Origin: an uncultured Chitinophaga sp.
GTDB lineage: Bacteria; Bacteroidota; Bacteroidia; Chitinophagales; Chitinophagaceae
Reading direction: 5' to 3'
DNA: 64,000 nucleotides
Assembly (NCBI RefSeq): GCF_946479755.1
Contig: NZ_CAMLHC010000014.1
Span: 62,001 to 126,000 of the forward strand
Part shown: one piece after another, positions 17,051 to 25,364 of the stretch
Position numbering within the stretch: position 1 is the stretch's first letter
Layout: every line of letters starts with the position of its first letter
Program-made: the position numbers and the translations under genes
The notes under the pieces: generated by a model
The model's database searches: none
The model's input: the letters and a program-made list of their open reading frames with translations, nothing else
What the model was told of the DNA's origin: nothing

Positions 17051-17929
17051 ATGTTCAACAAACTGCTGCACGAACCATACGATATCGTACTGGAAGAAAA
17101 AAACGCCTGGGAACAGACGCGGTTTTCCCAACCCACCTTTCAACTGGTCTATATCCGCGAAGGAAAAGGGCATCATCACATCAATGGTAACCGGTATGAT
17201 TACCATCCCGGTAAACTATTTATCGTCGCCCCCGAGGACCACTATCACTGCGACATCACTGAGCATACCGCTTTTATTATTATTCGCTTCACGCAGCTTT
17301 TTATCACACAATTAAAAGACGATGCGGAAAGATTGGAGCTGTGTGACTGGATGAAAAAAACAGACTACATCTTCAATAACTTCCACACCAAGGCGGGCTG
17401 CATTTTTCGCGATGCCGCGGACGAAGCCATGACGCAAGCTTTGCTGAACAGTATTGCCCGTGAACATCAACAACATGGTAAGGGTTATCAGCTGATCATC
17501 CGTCAGTCTATCTCCATCCTGCTCAACCTGATCGCGCGCAATCTACTGATGTCCGAATCACCGGACGTGCAGGAAAACAATGGTCCCTCTTCTGTACTAC
17601 GCATCATCAGTTATCTGCAGGAACATGTGTATCAGCCGGACATGTTACGCATGCCCGCACTGGCGGCGCAATTCAACATGTCTGTACATTACCTTGGCGA
17701 ATACTTTAAAAAACATACCGGCGAAAGCGTACAGGATTATATTATCAGTTATAAGCTCAAGCTGGTGGACGTCCGCCTGGCGTACAGCAATATGCGTGTT
17801 CGTGAAATAGCGCAGGAACTGGGTTTTACAGACGAGAGCTACCTTTCCCGTCTATTTAAAAAATACCGCGGCACCACACCAGGCATGTACCGGAAAATGA
17901 ATCGCAAACAACCGGTCACCGCTACCTGA
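17051..17929 (+). CDS. AraC-family transcriptional regulator
   Basis: The 292-residue protein has a cupin-like ligand domain (HHHINGNRYDYHPGKLFIVAPEDHYHCD, about residues 40-85) and a C-terminal double helix-turn-helix (about 195-285; MPALAAQFNMSVHYLGEYFKKHTG and VREIAQELGFTDESYLSRLFKKYRGTTPGMYRK, given here by their ends). It is transcribed away from the DHA2 exporter and probably regulates it. The ATG at 17051 was preferred to an in-frame start at 17000, which lies upstream of the -7 box. Confidence 0.9.
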   Translation: MFNKLLHEPYDIVLEEKNAWEQTRFSQPTFQLVYIREGKGHHHINGNRYDYHPGKLFIVAPEDHYHCDITEHTAFIIIRFTQLFITQLKDDAERLELCDWMKKTDYIFNNFHTKAGCIFRDAADEAMTQALLNSIAREHQQHGKGYQLIIRQSISILLNLIARNLLMSESPDVQENNGPSSVLRIISYLQEHVYQPDMLRMPALAAQFNMSVHYLGEYFKKHTGESVQDYIISYKLKLVDVRLAYSNMRVREIAQELGFTDESYLSRLFKKYRGTTPGMYRKMNRKQPVTAT

Positions 17930-17993
17930 GAAAAGTACCAGTTGCTAATGCCGGAATTTATTTGCAATTTATAGGGGTTAAATCCCCTTTCCC

Positions 17994-18626
17994 ATGAATG
18001 TGTCCCCTACCGCAAAGCATTTCCGCACCGGCGCCTGGGTGCTGCTATCCCTGCTGGCCGTTATCGTAGGTCTTTACCCCTCGCTCTATTTTGTTTTAGG
18101 AGAGAAGTTCGGGCTGCTCCGTTCCAAACCACCGGCATTGTTAACCAACACACTATGGCGCATCGGCTTCTATGCACACATCCTTCCCGGTGGCCTGGCG
18201 TTATTGATCGGCTGGCTGCAATTCAGTAGCAGACTGCGGGAGCGGAAAGTACAGCTTCACCGGCAACTGGGCAAAGTATATGTTATCTCAGTGCTGATCA
18301 GCAGTCTTGCCGGTTTCTGTATCGGTTTCACGGCCACTGGTGGCCTTATTGCACAGGCTGGCTTTATCTGCCTGGCCATCGTCTGGTTCGCCACCACCCT
18401 GCTGGCTTATACCACTATCATAAAAGGCAACAGTTTACAGCATGAAAAGCTGATGATATACAGTTACGCCGCCTGCCTCGCCGCGGTCACGCTCCGGCTG
18501 TGGCTTCCCCTGCTGGTGTATGAACTGCATCAGTTTGTCGTCGCTTACCGCGTGGTAGCCTGGCTTTGCTGGGTGCCTAACATTTTTGTGGCCTGGCTGA
18601 TCGTCCGCCGGCGCAGCGCAGCATAA
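17994..18626 (+). CDS. DUF2306 membrane protein
   Basis: The 210-residue protein has about six to seven hydrophobic segments, with HILPGGLALLIGWLQF and LHRQLGKVYVISVLISS, the conserved helices of DUF2306. The paired histidines (HILPGG, LHR-LGK, QHEKLM) are reminiscent of haem-binding membrane proteins, but no function is established. Transcribed 64 bases after the AraC gene on the same strand, possibly with it. Confidence 0.85.
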   Translation: MNVSPTAKHFRTGAWVLLSLLAVIVGLYPSLYFVLGEKFGLLRSKPPALLTNTLWRIGFYAHILPGGLALLIGWLQFSSRLRERKVQLHRQLGKVYVISVLISSLAGFCIGFTATGGLIAQAGFICLAIVWFATTLLAYTTIIKGNSLQHEKLMIYSYAACLAAVTLRLWLPLLVYELHQFVVAYRVVAWLCWVPNIFVAWLIVRRRSAA

Positions 18627-18784
18627 CTTATTTTTTCCGGAGATAACCGGCTAACGGTCAAACATATACTAAATATCAACCAACCATAGGTGTCATAAAA
18701 TTAAATTTTTATACTTCATTTTAAACATATGGCATAATTTTCGCTAACAGTGGCTAAACCTAAGATTCTTCAAAAATTTGAACC

Positions 18785-19261
18785 ATGAAACAGATAGTTT
18801 TAGCCTTAGCCACTGTAGTAACACTCTTCGCATGTAACAGTAACAGTGCCGACACTGCAGCAGCAGTGGAGAAGGCCAAAAAAGAGACGCTCGATTCCAT
18901 CAATGCCGTTAACGTAGCTAAACAGCAGGTAATCGACTCCATGAACGCTATCCATCATTCCGCCCGTAAAGGCCATCCGGTAGAAGCGCCTGCGCGTAAC
19001 AACTATGCAGCGCCCAACACCGTAGCCGCCGATAATACCCCTGCTCCCGCACCAGCACCCGCTCCGCAAAAGAAAAAAGGCTGGAGCCATACTGCTAAAG
19101 GTGCTGTAGTAGGCGCTGGCGCCGGTGCCATCACCGGGGCGATCGTAAATCCTGACCGCGTGAAAGGTGCCGCTATCGGCGCTATCGTTGGCGCAGGCGT
19201 AGGTGCAGGCACCGGTGCGATCGTGGACCACGCGAAAAAGAAAAAAGCTGCACAGCAATAA
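18785..19261 (+). CDS. Glycine-zipper lipoprotein
   Basis: The 158-residue protein has a lipoprotein signal (TVVTLFAC, Cys at residue 16), a helical and charged stretch, an Ala/Pro linker (PAPAPAPAP, about 80-90) and two glycine-zipper helices (GAVVGAGAGAITGAIV and GAAIGAIVGAGVGAGTGAIV), ending in a lysine-rich tail. Glycine zippers form membrane-associated helical hairpins, as in the OmpA-like and Rick_17kDa families. It probably sits in the outer-membrane inner leaflet as a stress or structural protein. It is a single gene with its own strong terminator. Confidence 0.85.
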   Translation: MKQIVLALATVVTLFACNSNSADTAAAVEKAKKETLDSINAVNVAKQQVIDSMNAIHHSARKGHPVEAPARNNYAAPNTVAADNTPAPAPAPAPQKKKGWSHTAKGAVVGAGAGAITGAIVNPDRVKGAAIGAIVGAGVGAGTGAIVDHAKKKKAAQQ

Positions 19262-19314
19262 TTCATTCTCCCGGGACCGAAACCCCGGCTATATTTAACC
19301 ACTTATTTCTTTAT

Positions 19315-19347
19315 AAAAAACGTCTCCCCCGGGAGGCGTTTTTTATT
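19315..19347 (+). terminator. Terminator after the glycine-zipper gene
   Basis: The arms AACGTCTCCC and GGGAGGCGTT form a tight stem flanked by A and T runs, so it can work in both directions. Confidence 0.8.
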
Positions 19348-19424
19348 TTCCCGCCAGGTTCGGGGGCTTCGGCAGAAGATGATATCGCTGGGAATTCCTG
19401 GTGACAGGAAACCTAAAAAATGAA

Positions 19425-19432
19425 TACCTTCG
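19425..19432 (+). promoter_or_regulatory. -7 box of the PP2C gene
   Basis: TACCTTCG, close to TAnnTTTG and identical to the tRNA-Lys box, 12 bases before the ATG. The mRNA leader would be only a few bases long. Confidence 0.45.
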
Positions 19433-19444
19433 CAGCCCCTTCAT

Positions 19445-20188
19445 ATGAAAATATACTCCACCCTTCAAATCGGTGACTTTCACCTTAACCACTGCGAAGA
19501 CTACCTCCTGATTGAACATCCTGGTGCCCACAGAACACTCATGGCGGTAATGGACGGCTGCACTATGGCGCATGACAGCTACTTTGCCTCCACTCTTGTA
19601 GCCCGTGTGCTCCGGAAAATATGTATTACCCAGGCATACCAGGAGCTGCATCAGCCCAGTCTTTCCGCTTTCCCGCCGGAACAGCAGCTGAAACAGATCC
19701 TGTCCGCCTTGATGACAAACCTGAAACAACTGCAAGGCCAGCTACTGCTTGAACAAAATGACCTGCTCACCACGTTGATACTATTGCTGGTGGACACCCA
19801 ACAACACAACGGCGTACTGCTCGCGATCGGAGACGGCGTTGTTAGCGTAAACGGCGCCGTTACCGTGTTTGATCAGGACAATAAGCCCGATTACCTCGGC
19901 TTCCATCTGCATGAGAATTTTGACAAATGGTACGCAACCCTCGATCAGAGAATATTTATCGAAAACTTCCGCGATGTCAGCATCGCTACTGACGGCATTG
20001 TGTTATTCCGGCCTTTCCGGGATGGAAATGAGCCGGCAATAGACCCGGTGGAATTCCTGCTGCACGACCGGCATTTCAGCGAGCAGGAAGACATGCTGGA
20101 CCGCAAGCTGAAAGTGCTGGAACATCTGCATGGGTTAAAGCCGACGGATGATATCGCAGTGATCCGTGCTATTACCCCCGGAACATAA
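19445..20188 (+). CDS. PP2C-type protein phosphatase
   Basis: The 247-residue protein carries the PP2C metal-binding aspartates in order: D37 in AVMDGC, the late IGDG (near 139), SIATDGIV (near 179) and TDDIAVI (near 237). It is shorter than classical PP2C enzymes and lacks membrane segments and a regulatory domain. It should remove phosphate from Ser/Thr residues of cytoplasmic proteins. No kinase is adjacent. The 3' end overlaps the convergent 2H phosphoesterase gene by 17 bases. Confidence 0.8.
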   Translation: MKIYSTLQIGDFHLNHCEDYLLIEHPGAHRTLMAVMDGCTMAHDSYFASTLVARVLRKICITQAYQELHQPSLSAFPPEQQLKQILSALMTNLKQLQGQLLLEQNDLLTTLILLLVDTQQHNGVLLAIGDGVVSVNGAVTVFDQDNKPDYLGFHLHENFDKWYATLDQRIFIENFRDVSIATDGIVLFRPFRDGNEPAIDPVEFLLHDRHFSEQEDMLDRKLKVLEHLHGLKPTDDIAVIRAITPGT

Positions 20189-20684
20189 ATTTGTCCAGCG
20201 CTTTCCACGGCCCCTGCAGATACGCCCAGGTACCAAAACCGGTCGCTGTAATGTCAAAAGGAAGGAAGGTTTCTTTAAGCTGTGCATGCAGCTGCGCTGC
20301 CTTAAAGGCAGTCACTTTATTCTGTATGGTGATATGCGGCCGGAGCGGCTGCCGGTCCTGCCGTACCAGCCAGGGATCAAAGGCCGCCTGCAAGTCCGTA
20401 TGCAGCTTTTGCAGCGCGGGCGCGTGTAACGTATAGGCCACCCCGGTACCAAAATTCACAGTATCACTCACCTGTAAGGTCATAGGGGCTCGCTGGCTGT
20501 ACTGCAACAATGTCTCAGGGATGGCGGCTTCCATACCGGGTAACCGGTAGAACAAGGTAAGATGCGCTTCCAGGTAATTGGCATGTGCCGGGAAATGTAA
20601 CGCACGCAAAGTATTGAACCGCGCCATATCGGAAGGGGCTATTTCAAGTGTTATGATGACCGGTTTGGACTGCAGTTGATACAT
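20172..20684 (-). CDS. 2H phosphoesterase (2'-5' RNA ligase family)
   Basis: The 170-residue protein has the two HxT signatures that define the 2H superfamily, HLTLF (near residue 46) and HITIQ (near 123), in two symmetrical halves. Members open 2',3'-cyclic phosphates or ligate RNA ends reversibly; the natural substrate of this type (YjcG/ThpR-like) is usually unknown. It is divergent from the membrane gene at 20730. Confidence 0.85.
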   Translation of the reverse strand: MYQLQSKPVIITLEIAPSDMARFNTLRALHFPAHANYLEAHLTLFYRLPGMEAAIPETLLQYSQRAPMTLQVSDTVNFGTGVAYTLHAPALQKLHTDLQAAFDPWLVRQDRQPLRPHITIQNKVTAFKAAQLHAQLKETFLPFDITATGFGTWAYLQGPWKALDKFMFRG

Positions 20685-20729
20685 ATGCGTTTGTCTGTAC
20701 TTTTACAAAGTAACAACCTTATACCCATA

Positions 20730-21245
20730 ATGGAACACGTATGGAACGCACTTAATTATCTGATTGCCGGTTATATATGCGCTATTGTCCTCTTTATTGC
20801 CTTCCAGCCATACGTTCAGGCACTCGGGAACATGCGGATGGCTTTCCTCATAACAGCCAATAAAGCGGCAGCCGGCATGGCGCTGCTCAAAACAGCGCTC
20901 ATGTTATGGCTGATGATCGACCATGACGACACCCTTTATTTCTTCTTTAGCTATCCTCCACTCGCAGTTCCCCAGATACTGTGCCTTAGCATTATCGCGT
21001 TGGTAGTACTTTTAAGTAAAAGGTTTACCAATGGACTGAGCTTTGTATTACTGATAACATGCCTGATATTAATCGATATAATAGAATACTACACTACTCA
21101 GTTTCTCGCTTCCTTTAACGACGACCGCGCTGTCACACGGCTATCCAAAGTACCCTACACCTGGGTTATTATTACCACCATCCTGTACTTCGCCGCCTGT
21201 TACTTTTATGCCCGGCGTAAAACAGATCATACACTGCCATCATAA
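20730..21245 (+). CDS. Four-helix membrane protein, first of two paralogues
   Basis: The 171-residue protein has four to five hydrophobic segments and a positive C-terminus (YARRKTD). It starts MEHVWNALNYLIAGY, which parallels MQHTWDILTYLIDGS of the next gene, and both end in a helix followed by arginines, so they are tandem duplicates. The ATG at 20730 was chosen on this parallel. No family was recognised and no catalytic residues stand out. Confidence 0.75.
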   Translation: MEHVWNALNYLIAGYICAIVLFIAFQPYVQALGNMRMAFLITANKAAAGMALLKTALMLWLMIDHDDTLYFFFSYPPLAVPQILCLSIIALVVLLSKRFTNGLSFVLLITCLILIDIIEYYTTQFLASFNDDRAVTRLSKVPYTWVIITTILYFAACYFYARRKTDHTLPS

Positions 21246-21281
21246 CTTTTTTCCGTATTTTACACTACAATTACTATTTCC

Positions 21282-21815
21282 ATGCAACATACCTGGGATA
21301 TCCTTACTTATCTGATAGACGGCTCCGCTATTTCCATCTTTCTCTTTCTGATAGCTTCCCTATTCATCTCCGGGTTAAAAAATGTACAGTCGGTATATCT
21401 TCGCATTGCCAATACCATTTTTGCTATCCTGGGCCTGATTGCGCTGGCAATTCTTGCCACTACGTTCAGCTGGATAGCCATCAATCTGCGGGACAATAAA
21501 ATACTGGACTTCCTTGCTATAAATGCGGCATTAGCACTGGTAATACTATTACTGCTAAGCGCAGTACCCATCATGGCTTTCTCCCGGAAAAGGGTAGCCC
21601 GTACCGGATTTACCTGGCTGTTATTGATCAGTGTCATCATTATAACACATGTCGACGCTTTCGTACACTGGGTAAATGACCCTAAGGATATTCATTATTT
21701 TCTTGACAACCTGTCAAACGAAGCCCCCGTCGCCAAATGGTACCGGCTCCTCATAGCCCTTCTCTTCTTCATGATTTGCTACTGGTTTACCCGTAGAAAA
21801 ATCAACCGCGCGTAA
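21282..21815 (+). CDS. Four-helix membrane protein, second paralogue
   Basis: The 177-residue protein has the same layout as the gene 36 bases upstream. The N-terminal motif Y-L-I-x-G is shared, the second and third hydrophobic segments are separated by a short basic loop, and the C-terminus is FTRRKINRA. Its last bases overlap the convergent LytTR response regulator by 14. Function unknown; the pair is probably co-transcribed. Confidence 0.75.
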   Translation: MQHTWDILTYLIDGSAISIFLFLIASLFISGLKNVQSVYLRIANTIFAILGLIALAILATTFSWIAINLRDNKILDFLAINAALALVILLLLSAVPIMAFSRKRVARTGFTWLLLISVIIITHVDAFVHWVNDPKDIHYFLDNLSNEAPVAKWYRLLIALLFFMICYWFTRRKINRA

Positions 21816-22488
21816 TCAGTGCGTAGAATTGTTTGCGGTAAGTTTCCGACACCGGGATGATGGCGTCGCCCACCCGGATACCGTCTTTTTCGATGCTGTC
21901 TATTTTAGAGATGGCCACCATATACGACTTATGCACCCTGCAGATCTGCTGTGGCGGCAGCTCCTGCTCAAACCAGCCGAATGGCTGCAGCGTCATGATT
22001 TGCTTCTGCTGCGTATATACTTTACGGTAGTCGCGCCGCCCTTCGATGTATAAAATATCATCAAGCGATACTTTCTCCAGCTTCCACGATGTTTTAATGA
22101 AGATGTATGCCGGCGTGGCTGGCGCCTGCCGTTGCAGGTTATGCTGTACCTTGTCCATGGCCTGAATAAACCGGTCGAAGGTATAAGGCTTCAGGAGATA
22201 GTCCGTCACGTTCAACTCATATCCTTTCAGGGCATATTCCTCATAAGCCGTGATCAGCACTACTTCGCAGCGGGTATTGGCCGCCTCCAGCAATTGTATG
22301 CCGGAGATACCGGGGATATTGATGTCCAGCAGGATGAGCTGTACCGGATGCAGGCGAAGGTATACCATCGCATCGGCGCCGTTGTCGAAAGTAGCCAGCA
22401 GCTGCAGGTAAGGCAGCTTCTCTACGTACTCCTTCGCCCGCTCCATCGCCAGCGGCTCATCTTCTACTATGATACAACTGATTTTCAT
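21802..22488 (-). CDS. LytTR-family response regulator
   Basis: The 228-residue protein has a receiver domain (acidic pocket EDEP near residues 9-12, phosphoacceptor D55 in LLDINIPG, a late K in LKPY) and a C-terminal LytTR DNA-binding domain (about 125-228; DDILYIEGRRDYRKVY and CRVHKSYMVAISKID). LytTR regulators bind paired direct repeats. It overlaps its histidine kinase gene by four bases and is the last gene of an ABC/two-component unit, so it probably controls that unit. Confidence 0.92.
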   Translation of the reverse strand: MKISCIIVEDEPLAMERAKEYVEKLPYLQLLATFDNGADAMVYLRLHPVQLILLDINIPGISGIQLLEAANTRCEVVLITAYEEYALKGYELNVTDYLLKPYTFDRFIQAMDKVQHNLQRQAPATPAYIFIKTSWKLEKVSLDDILYIEGRRDYRKVYTQQKQIMTLQPFGWFEQELPPQQICRVHKSYMVAISKIDSIEKDGIRVGDAIIPVSETYRKQFYALITRG

Positions 22489-23507
22489 GCGTCCTGTAAT
22501 ATAAGGTTTACCTGGTAAACACCCTCTTCCCGGCTGACATTCAGTTCATGCCGGCCGGGGTACAGCAATTGCAGCCGCTTTTGCAGCAGCTCGTTGCCCA
22601 ACCCGTTATGCTCCTGCTTCATCGGCGTCGTCAGGCTGTAAAGGTTGCGGCAGACGAACAGCATCCGGTCTTCCTCTATCTGCAGCCGTATCTGAATCGC
22701 GTTTTCTGCCTTTTTATGCTCAGCATGTTTAAAGGCATTTTCAATATAGGAAATAAACAGCATCGGCGCAATCATACGGTTACCCGGCGTTCCGGTTACT
22801 TCGTAGGTAACATAAGCCGCATTGGACGAACGGATCCGCTGTAACTCAATATATTGATCGATATAGGTCATCTCCCGCGACAGCGGTATCAGTTCCCCGT
22901 TGGTCTCATATAACATAAACCGCATGATACCAGATAATTTATTCAGGTACAACGAGGCCTTCTCCGCGTCTTTCGAAATCAGCACATCAATGTTATTGAT
23001 CGTATTAAACAAAAAATGAGGATTGATCTGTGCTTTGATCAGCGCCATAGACGTTTCATAGTTTTTCCTGTTGAGTTCTTCTTTTAGTTTGATGTCATTA
23101 TACCAACTGATAAAACCTTTCAGCACCAACCCTATAATACCATGAATAGTTGCCAGCCCTGCCGTCGTCAATACCATGAAGACAAGTTGTTCCCAGTTGC
23201 CGGCAAGCCCTCTGTAAGGCAGCATCAGCAACATGGAAAGCAGGCCACAGGCAAGCACCGTAGCAATACCTGCGAGGAACAACCAGGTGATCCGCTGCGG
23301 ATGCAGATAGCGGTTGAACAATACGCCATAAAAGCTATAGAACCCCAGCAAAGCAGGCACAAAACAAAAAATGGCTATCGGAACCATACTGACGACATCA
23401 ACAGTAGCTATTTTCCCCCGGGTGATGATGAGAATACAAAAAAAGATCAGAAAGCAGTACATCATCCAGTAGCCGATATGAATCGCAACAATCGCCATCT
23501 TTCTCAT
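22485..23507 (-). CDS. LytS-type sensor histidine kinase
   Basis: The 340-residue protein has four N-terminal hydrophobic segments (residues 1-130) and the His_kinase domain with H164 in NPHFLFN, followed by a shortened HATPase region (NAFKHAEHK, NGLGNELLQKRLQLLYPG). The sensing part has almost no periplasmic loop, so it is likely to sense through the membrane or through the neighbouring transporter, as bacitracin-type kinases do. Stop and start codons overlap with the response regulator. Confidence 0.92.
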   Translation of the reverse strand: MRKMAIVAIHIGYWMMYCFLIFFCILIITRGKIATVDVVSMVPIAIFCFVPALLGFYSFYGVLFNRYLHPQRITWLFLAGIATVLACGLLSMLLMLPYRGLAGNWEQLVFMVLTTAGLATIHGIIGLVLKGFISWYNDIKLKEELNRKNYETSMALIKAQINPHFLFNTINNIDVLISKDAEKASLYLNKLSGIMRFMLYETNGELIPLSREMTYIDQYIELQRIRSSNAAYVTYEVTGTPGNRMIAPMLFISYIENAFKHAEHKKAENAIQIRLQIEEDRMLFVCRNLYSLTTPMKQEHNGLGNELLQKRLQLLYPGRHELNVSREEGVYQVNLILQDA

Positions 23508-23510
23508 AGA

Positions 23511-24284
23511 TTACCCTTTTTCTCTTTTACTGACGTATAACGTGTACGCCAATACGCTAAAAATACCAAAATAACCAGCCGACAGGACTGAAATACTGAC
23601 GGGCCTTGCTGCCGAATGAAGACCGTCGCTAAACGCCAGTATACAGTAAATGTAGGGAATAATGTAACTGTATTTCCACTGGAACACAATAACAGACACG
23701 ATGTATATGCCCAACCCGATCCCCAGTGGCACCATAAAGTTCCGGTACAGTAGCCCCAACAGGAACTGCATCGCTACGATCGGTAAGCAGGCCAGCAGGA
23801 ACTGACCGTTGCCGTACAGGTATTTCAGCCAGGGGAAAGGAGCAGCAGGAAAAGGGACACCCTTCACCAGCAACGCCGGCAGTACGCCCGTCAGGTAAAT
23901 ACCGATGTTAAACAACAGGAAGAAAAACAGTAACATCACCAAAATGACGGTCAGTTTGGCCAGGAAGATGGTGGTCAACCGTTGTGGTGTCACGTGCAAT
24001 AGCTTCCAGGCGTTGCTGCGGGTCTCCAGCTGCGTAATCAGGCTGGTGACCAGGATCACGCCGATAGGCAGCAGGAAGAAGCCCATGTACTGCCAGGAGC
24101 GGTTGTACAGCTGCACCCAGATATCTGCCGAGGCATTTTGTTTGGCCAGCAGATCGAAATAATAAAAACGGATACACAGCACGATGGCCGGCACCAGCGT
24201 ACCGCCGATGATCGTCAGCCAGGCGGCCGCACTATGTCTTCGTTTGATCCACTCGCTCTGTACACTATGGAGATAGGCTATCAT
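23511..24284 (-). CDS. ABC-2 type permease subunit
   Basis: The 257-residue protein has six hydrophobic segments with an early EWIKRRHS amphipathic start typical of ABC-2 (BcrB/NatB-like) permeases, followed by a long first extracellular loop. It is 3 bases from both neighbours. With the ATPase upstream it forms a two-gene exporter, probably for a peptide antibiotic or lipid, regulated by the adjacent LytS/LytTR pair. Confidence 0.85.
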   Translation of the reverse strand: MIAYLHSVQSEWIKRRHSAAAWLTIIGGTLVPAIVLCIRFYYFDLLAKQNASADIWVQLYNRSWQYMGFFLLPIGVILVTSLITQLETRSNAWKLLHVTPQRLTTIFLAKLTVILVMLLFFFLLFNIGIYLTGVLPALLVKGVPFPAAPFPWLKYLYGNGQFLLACLPIVAMQFLLGLLYRNFMVPLGIGLGIYIVSVIVFQWKYSYIIPYIYCILAFSDGLHSAARPVSISVLSAGYFGIFSVLAYTLYVSKREKG

Positions 24285-24287
24285 GAT

Positions 24288-25196
24288 TCAGGATTGAATG
24301 AGGTCCATAAAGATGGTTTCGAGATCGTTTTTTACAGGCTGAATGCCGAATACACCAATACCGCGCTGCACCAGGTGACTGTTCAGCTCCGCAATGGCTG
24401 CCACCGGCAACGCAGGTAACTGTATCCTGCCGGTATCGGCAACAACCGGCACGTTCCGGGCGGCCAGCAGCTCCAGCGCCGCCGCATTGTTGGTGGTATC
24501 CAGCAGATACCCCCTCACCTGCTGCCGCAGCCCCGCCAGTTGCTCCAGGCTGCCTTCAAACACCATACGCCCCTGACTGATGATACCGATATGGGTGGCC
24601 AGCCGCTCTACTTCAGACAGCAGGTGACTGGAAATCAGGATGCTGGTCCCCTGCCCGCGGTTGATCTTCTTCAGTAACTCCCGCATCTCGATGATACCGT
24701 TGGGGTCCAGCCCATTGGTGGGCTCGTCCAGTATCAGCAGCCTGGGGCGGTGCAACAGCGCCATCGCCAGTGCCAGCCGCTGTTTCATGCCCAACGAAAA
24801 CTGCCCGGCTTTTTTGTTGGCCACCGCTGCCAGTCCCACCGTCTGCAACACCTCCATAATACCCGACTTAGGACATTGATAGATACGCTGCAGCACCAAC
24901 AGGTTTTCTGCCGCGCTCAGATGCTCATATATCGCGGGACTTTCGATCAGGCAGCCCGTCTGCCGCAGCACCTCCAGCCGGTGCTCCCGGAAAGGCTGTC
25001 CCAGTATATGCACCGCGCCCGCCTGCATCCGTAGTAACCCGGTGATAAGCCGGAGCGTCGTCGTTTTGCCGGCACCGTTAGGACCGAGAAAACCATAGAT
25101 AGCCCCCTGCGGTACCCGCAACGCTATATTTTGCAGCACAGGGGTACCATCTGTAAACTGGTAAGCCAGATCGGCTACTTCAATACAGTAATCCAT
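24288..25196 (-). CDS. ABC transporter ATP-binding subunit
   Basis: The 302-residue protein has Walker A GPNGAGKTT (38-46), signature FSLGMKQRLALAMALLH, Walker B LLILDEPTNGLDP and the H-loop ISSHLL, all in normal spacing, followed by the C-terminal extension common in bacitracin/lantibiotic-type ATPases (BcrA family). First gene of a four-gene unit with permease, kinase and response regulator. A -7 box lies 23 bases upstream. Confidence 0.93.
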   Translation of the reverse strand: MDYCIEVADLAYQFTDGTPVLQNIALRVPQGAIYGFLGPNGAGKTTTLRLITGLLRMQAGAVHILGQPFREHRLEVLRQTGCLIESPAIYEHLSAAENLLVLQRIYQCPKSGIMEVLQTVGLAAVANKKAGQFSLGMKQRLALAMALLHRPRLLILDEPTNGLDPNGIIEMRELLKKINRGQGTSILISSHLLSEVERLATHIGIISQGRMVFEGSLEQLAGLRQQVRGYLLDTTNNAAALELLAARNVPVVADTGRIQLPALPVAAIAELNSHLVQRGIGVFGIQPVKNDLETIFMDLIQS

Positions 25197-25218
25197 AAAT
25201 AAAAAAATGATGACTGTC

Positions 25219-25226
25219 CAAAAATA
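25219..25226 (-). promoter_or_regulatory. -7 box of the ABC/two-component operon
   Basis: The minus strand reads TATTTTTG, an exact TAnnTTTG, 22 bases before the ATPase start codon. Confidence 0.5.
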
Positions 25227-25364
25227 GCCGCTCAGTCCGCGTCAGCCAACGGTATTGTGTGATACCCGGCGGTTTCTCTGCAAAACCGGTAAAATGTCCT
25301 GCAAAATTTTACATGGTAGTTTATGCAGTCTGGGTTATATTTAAGATAGATCCATAAAAAACTG

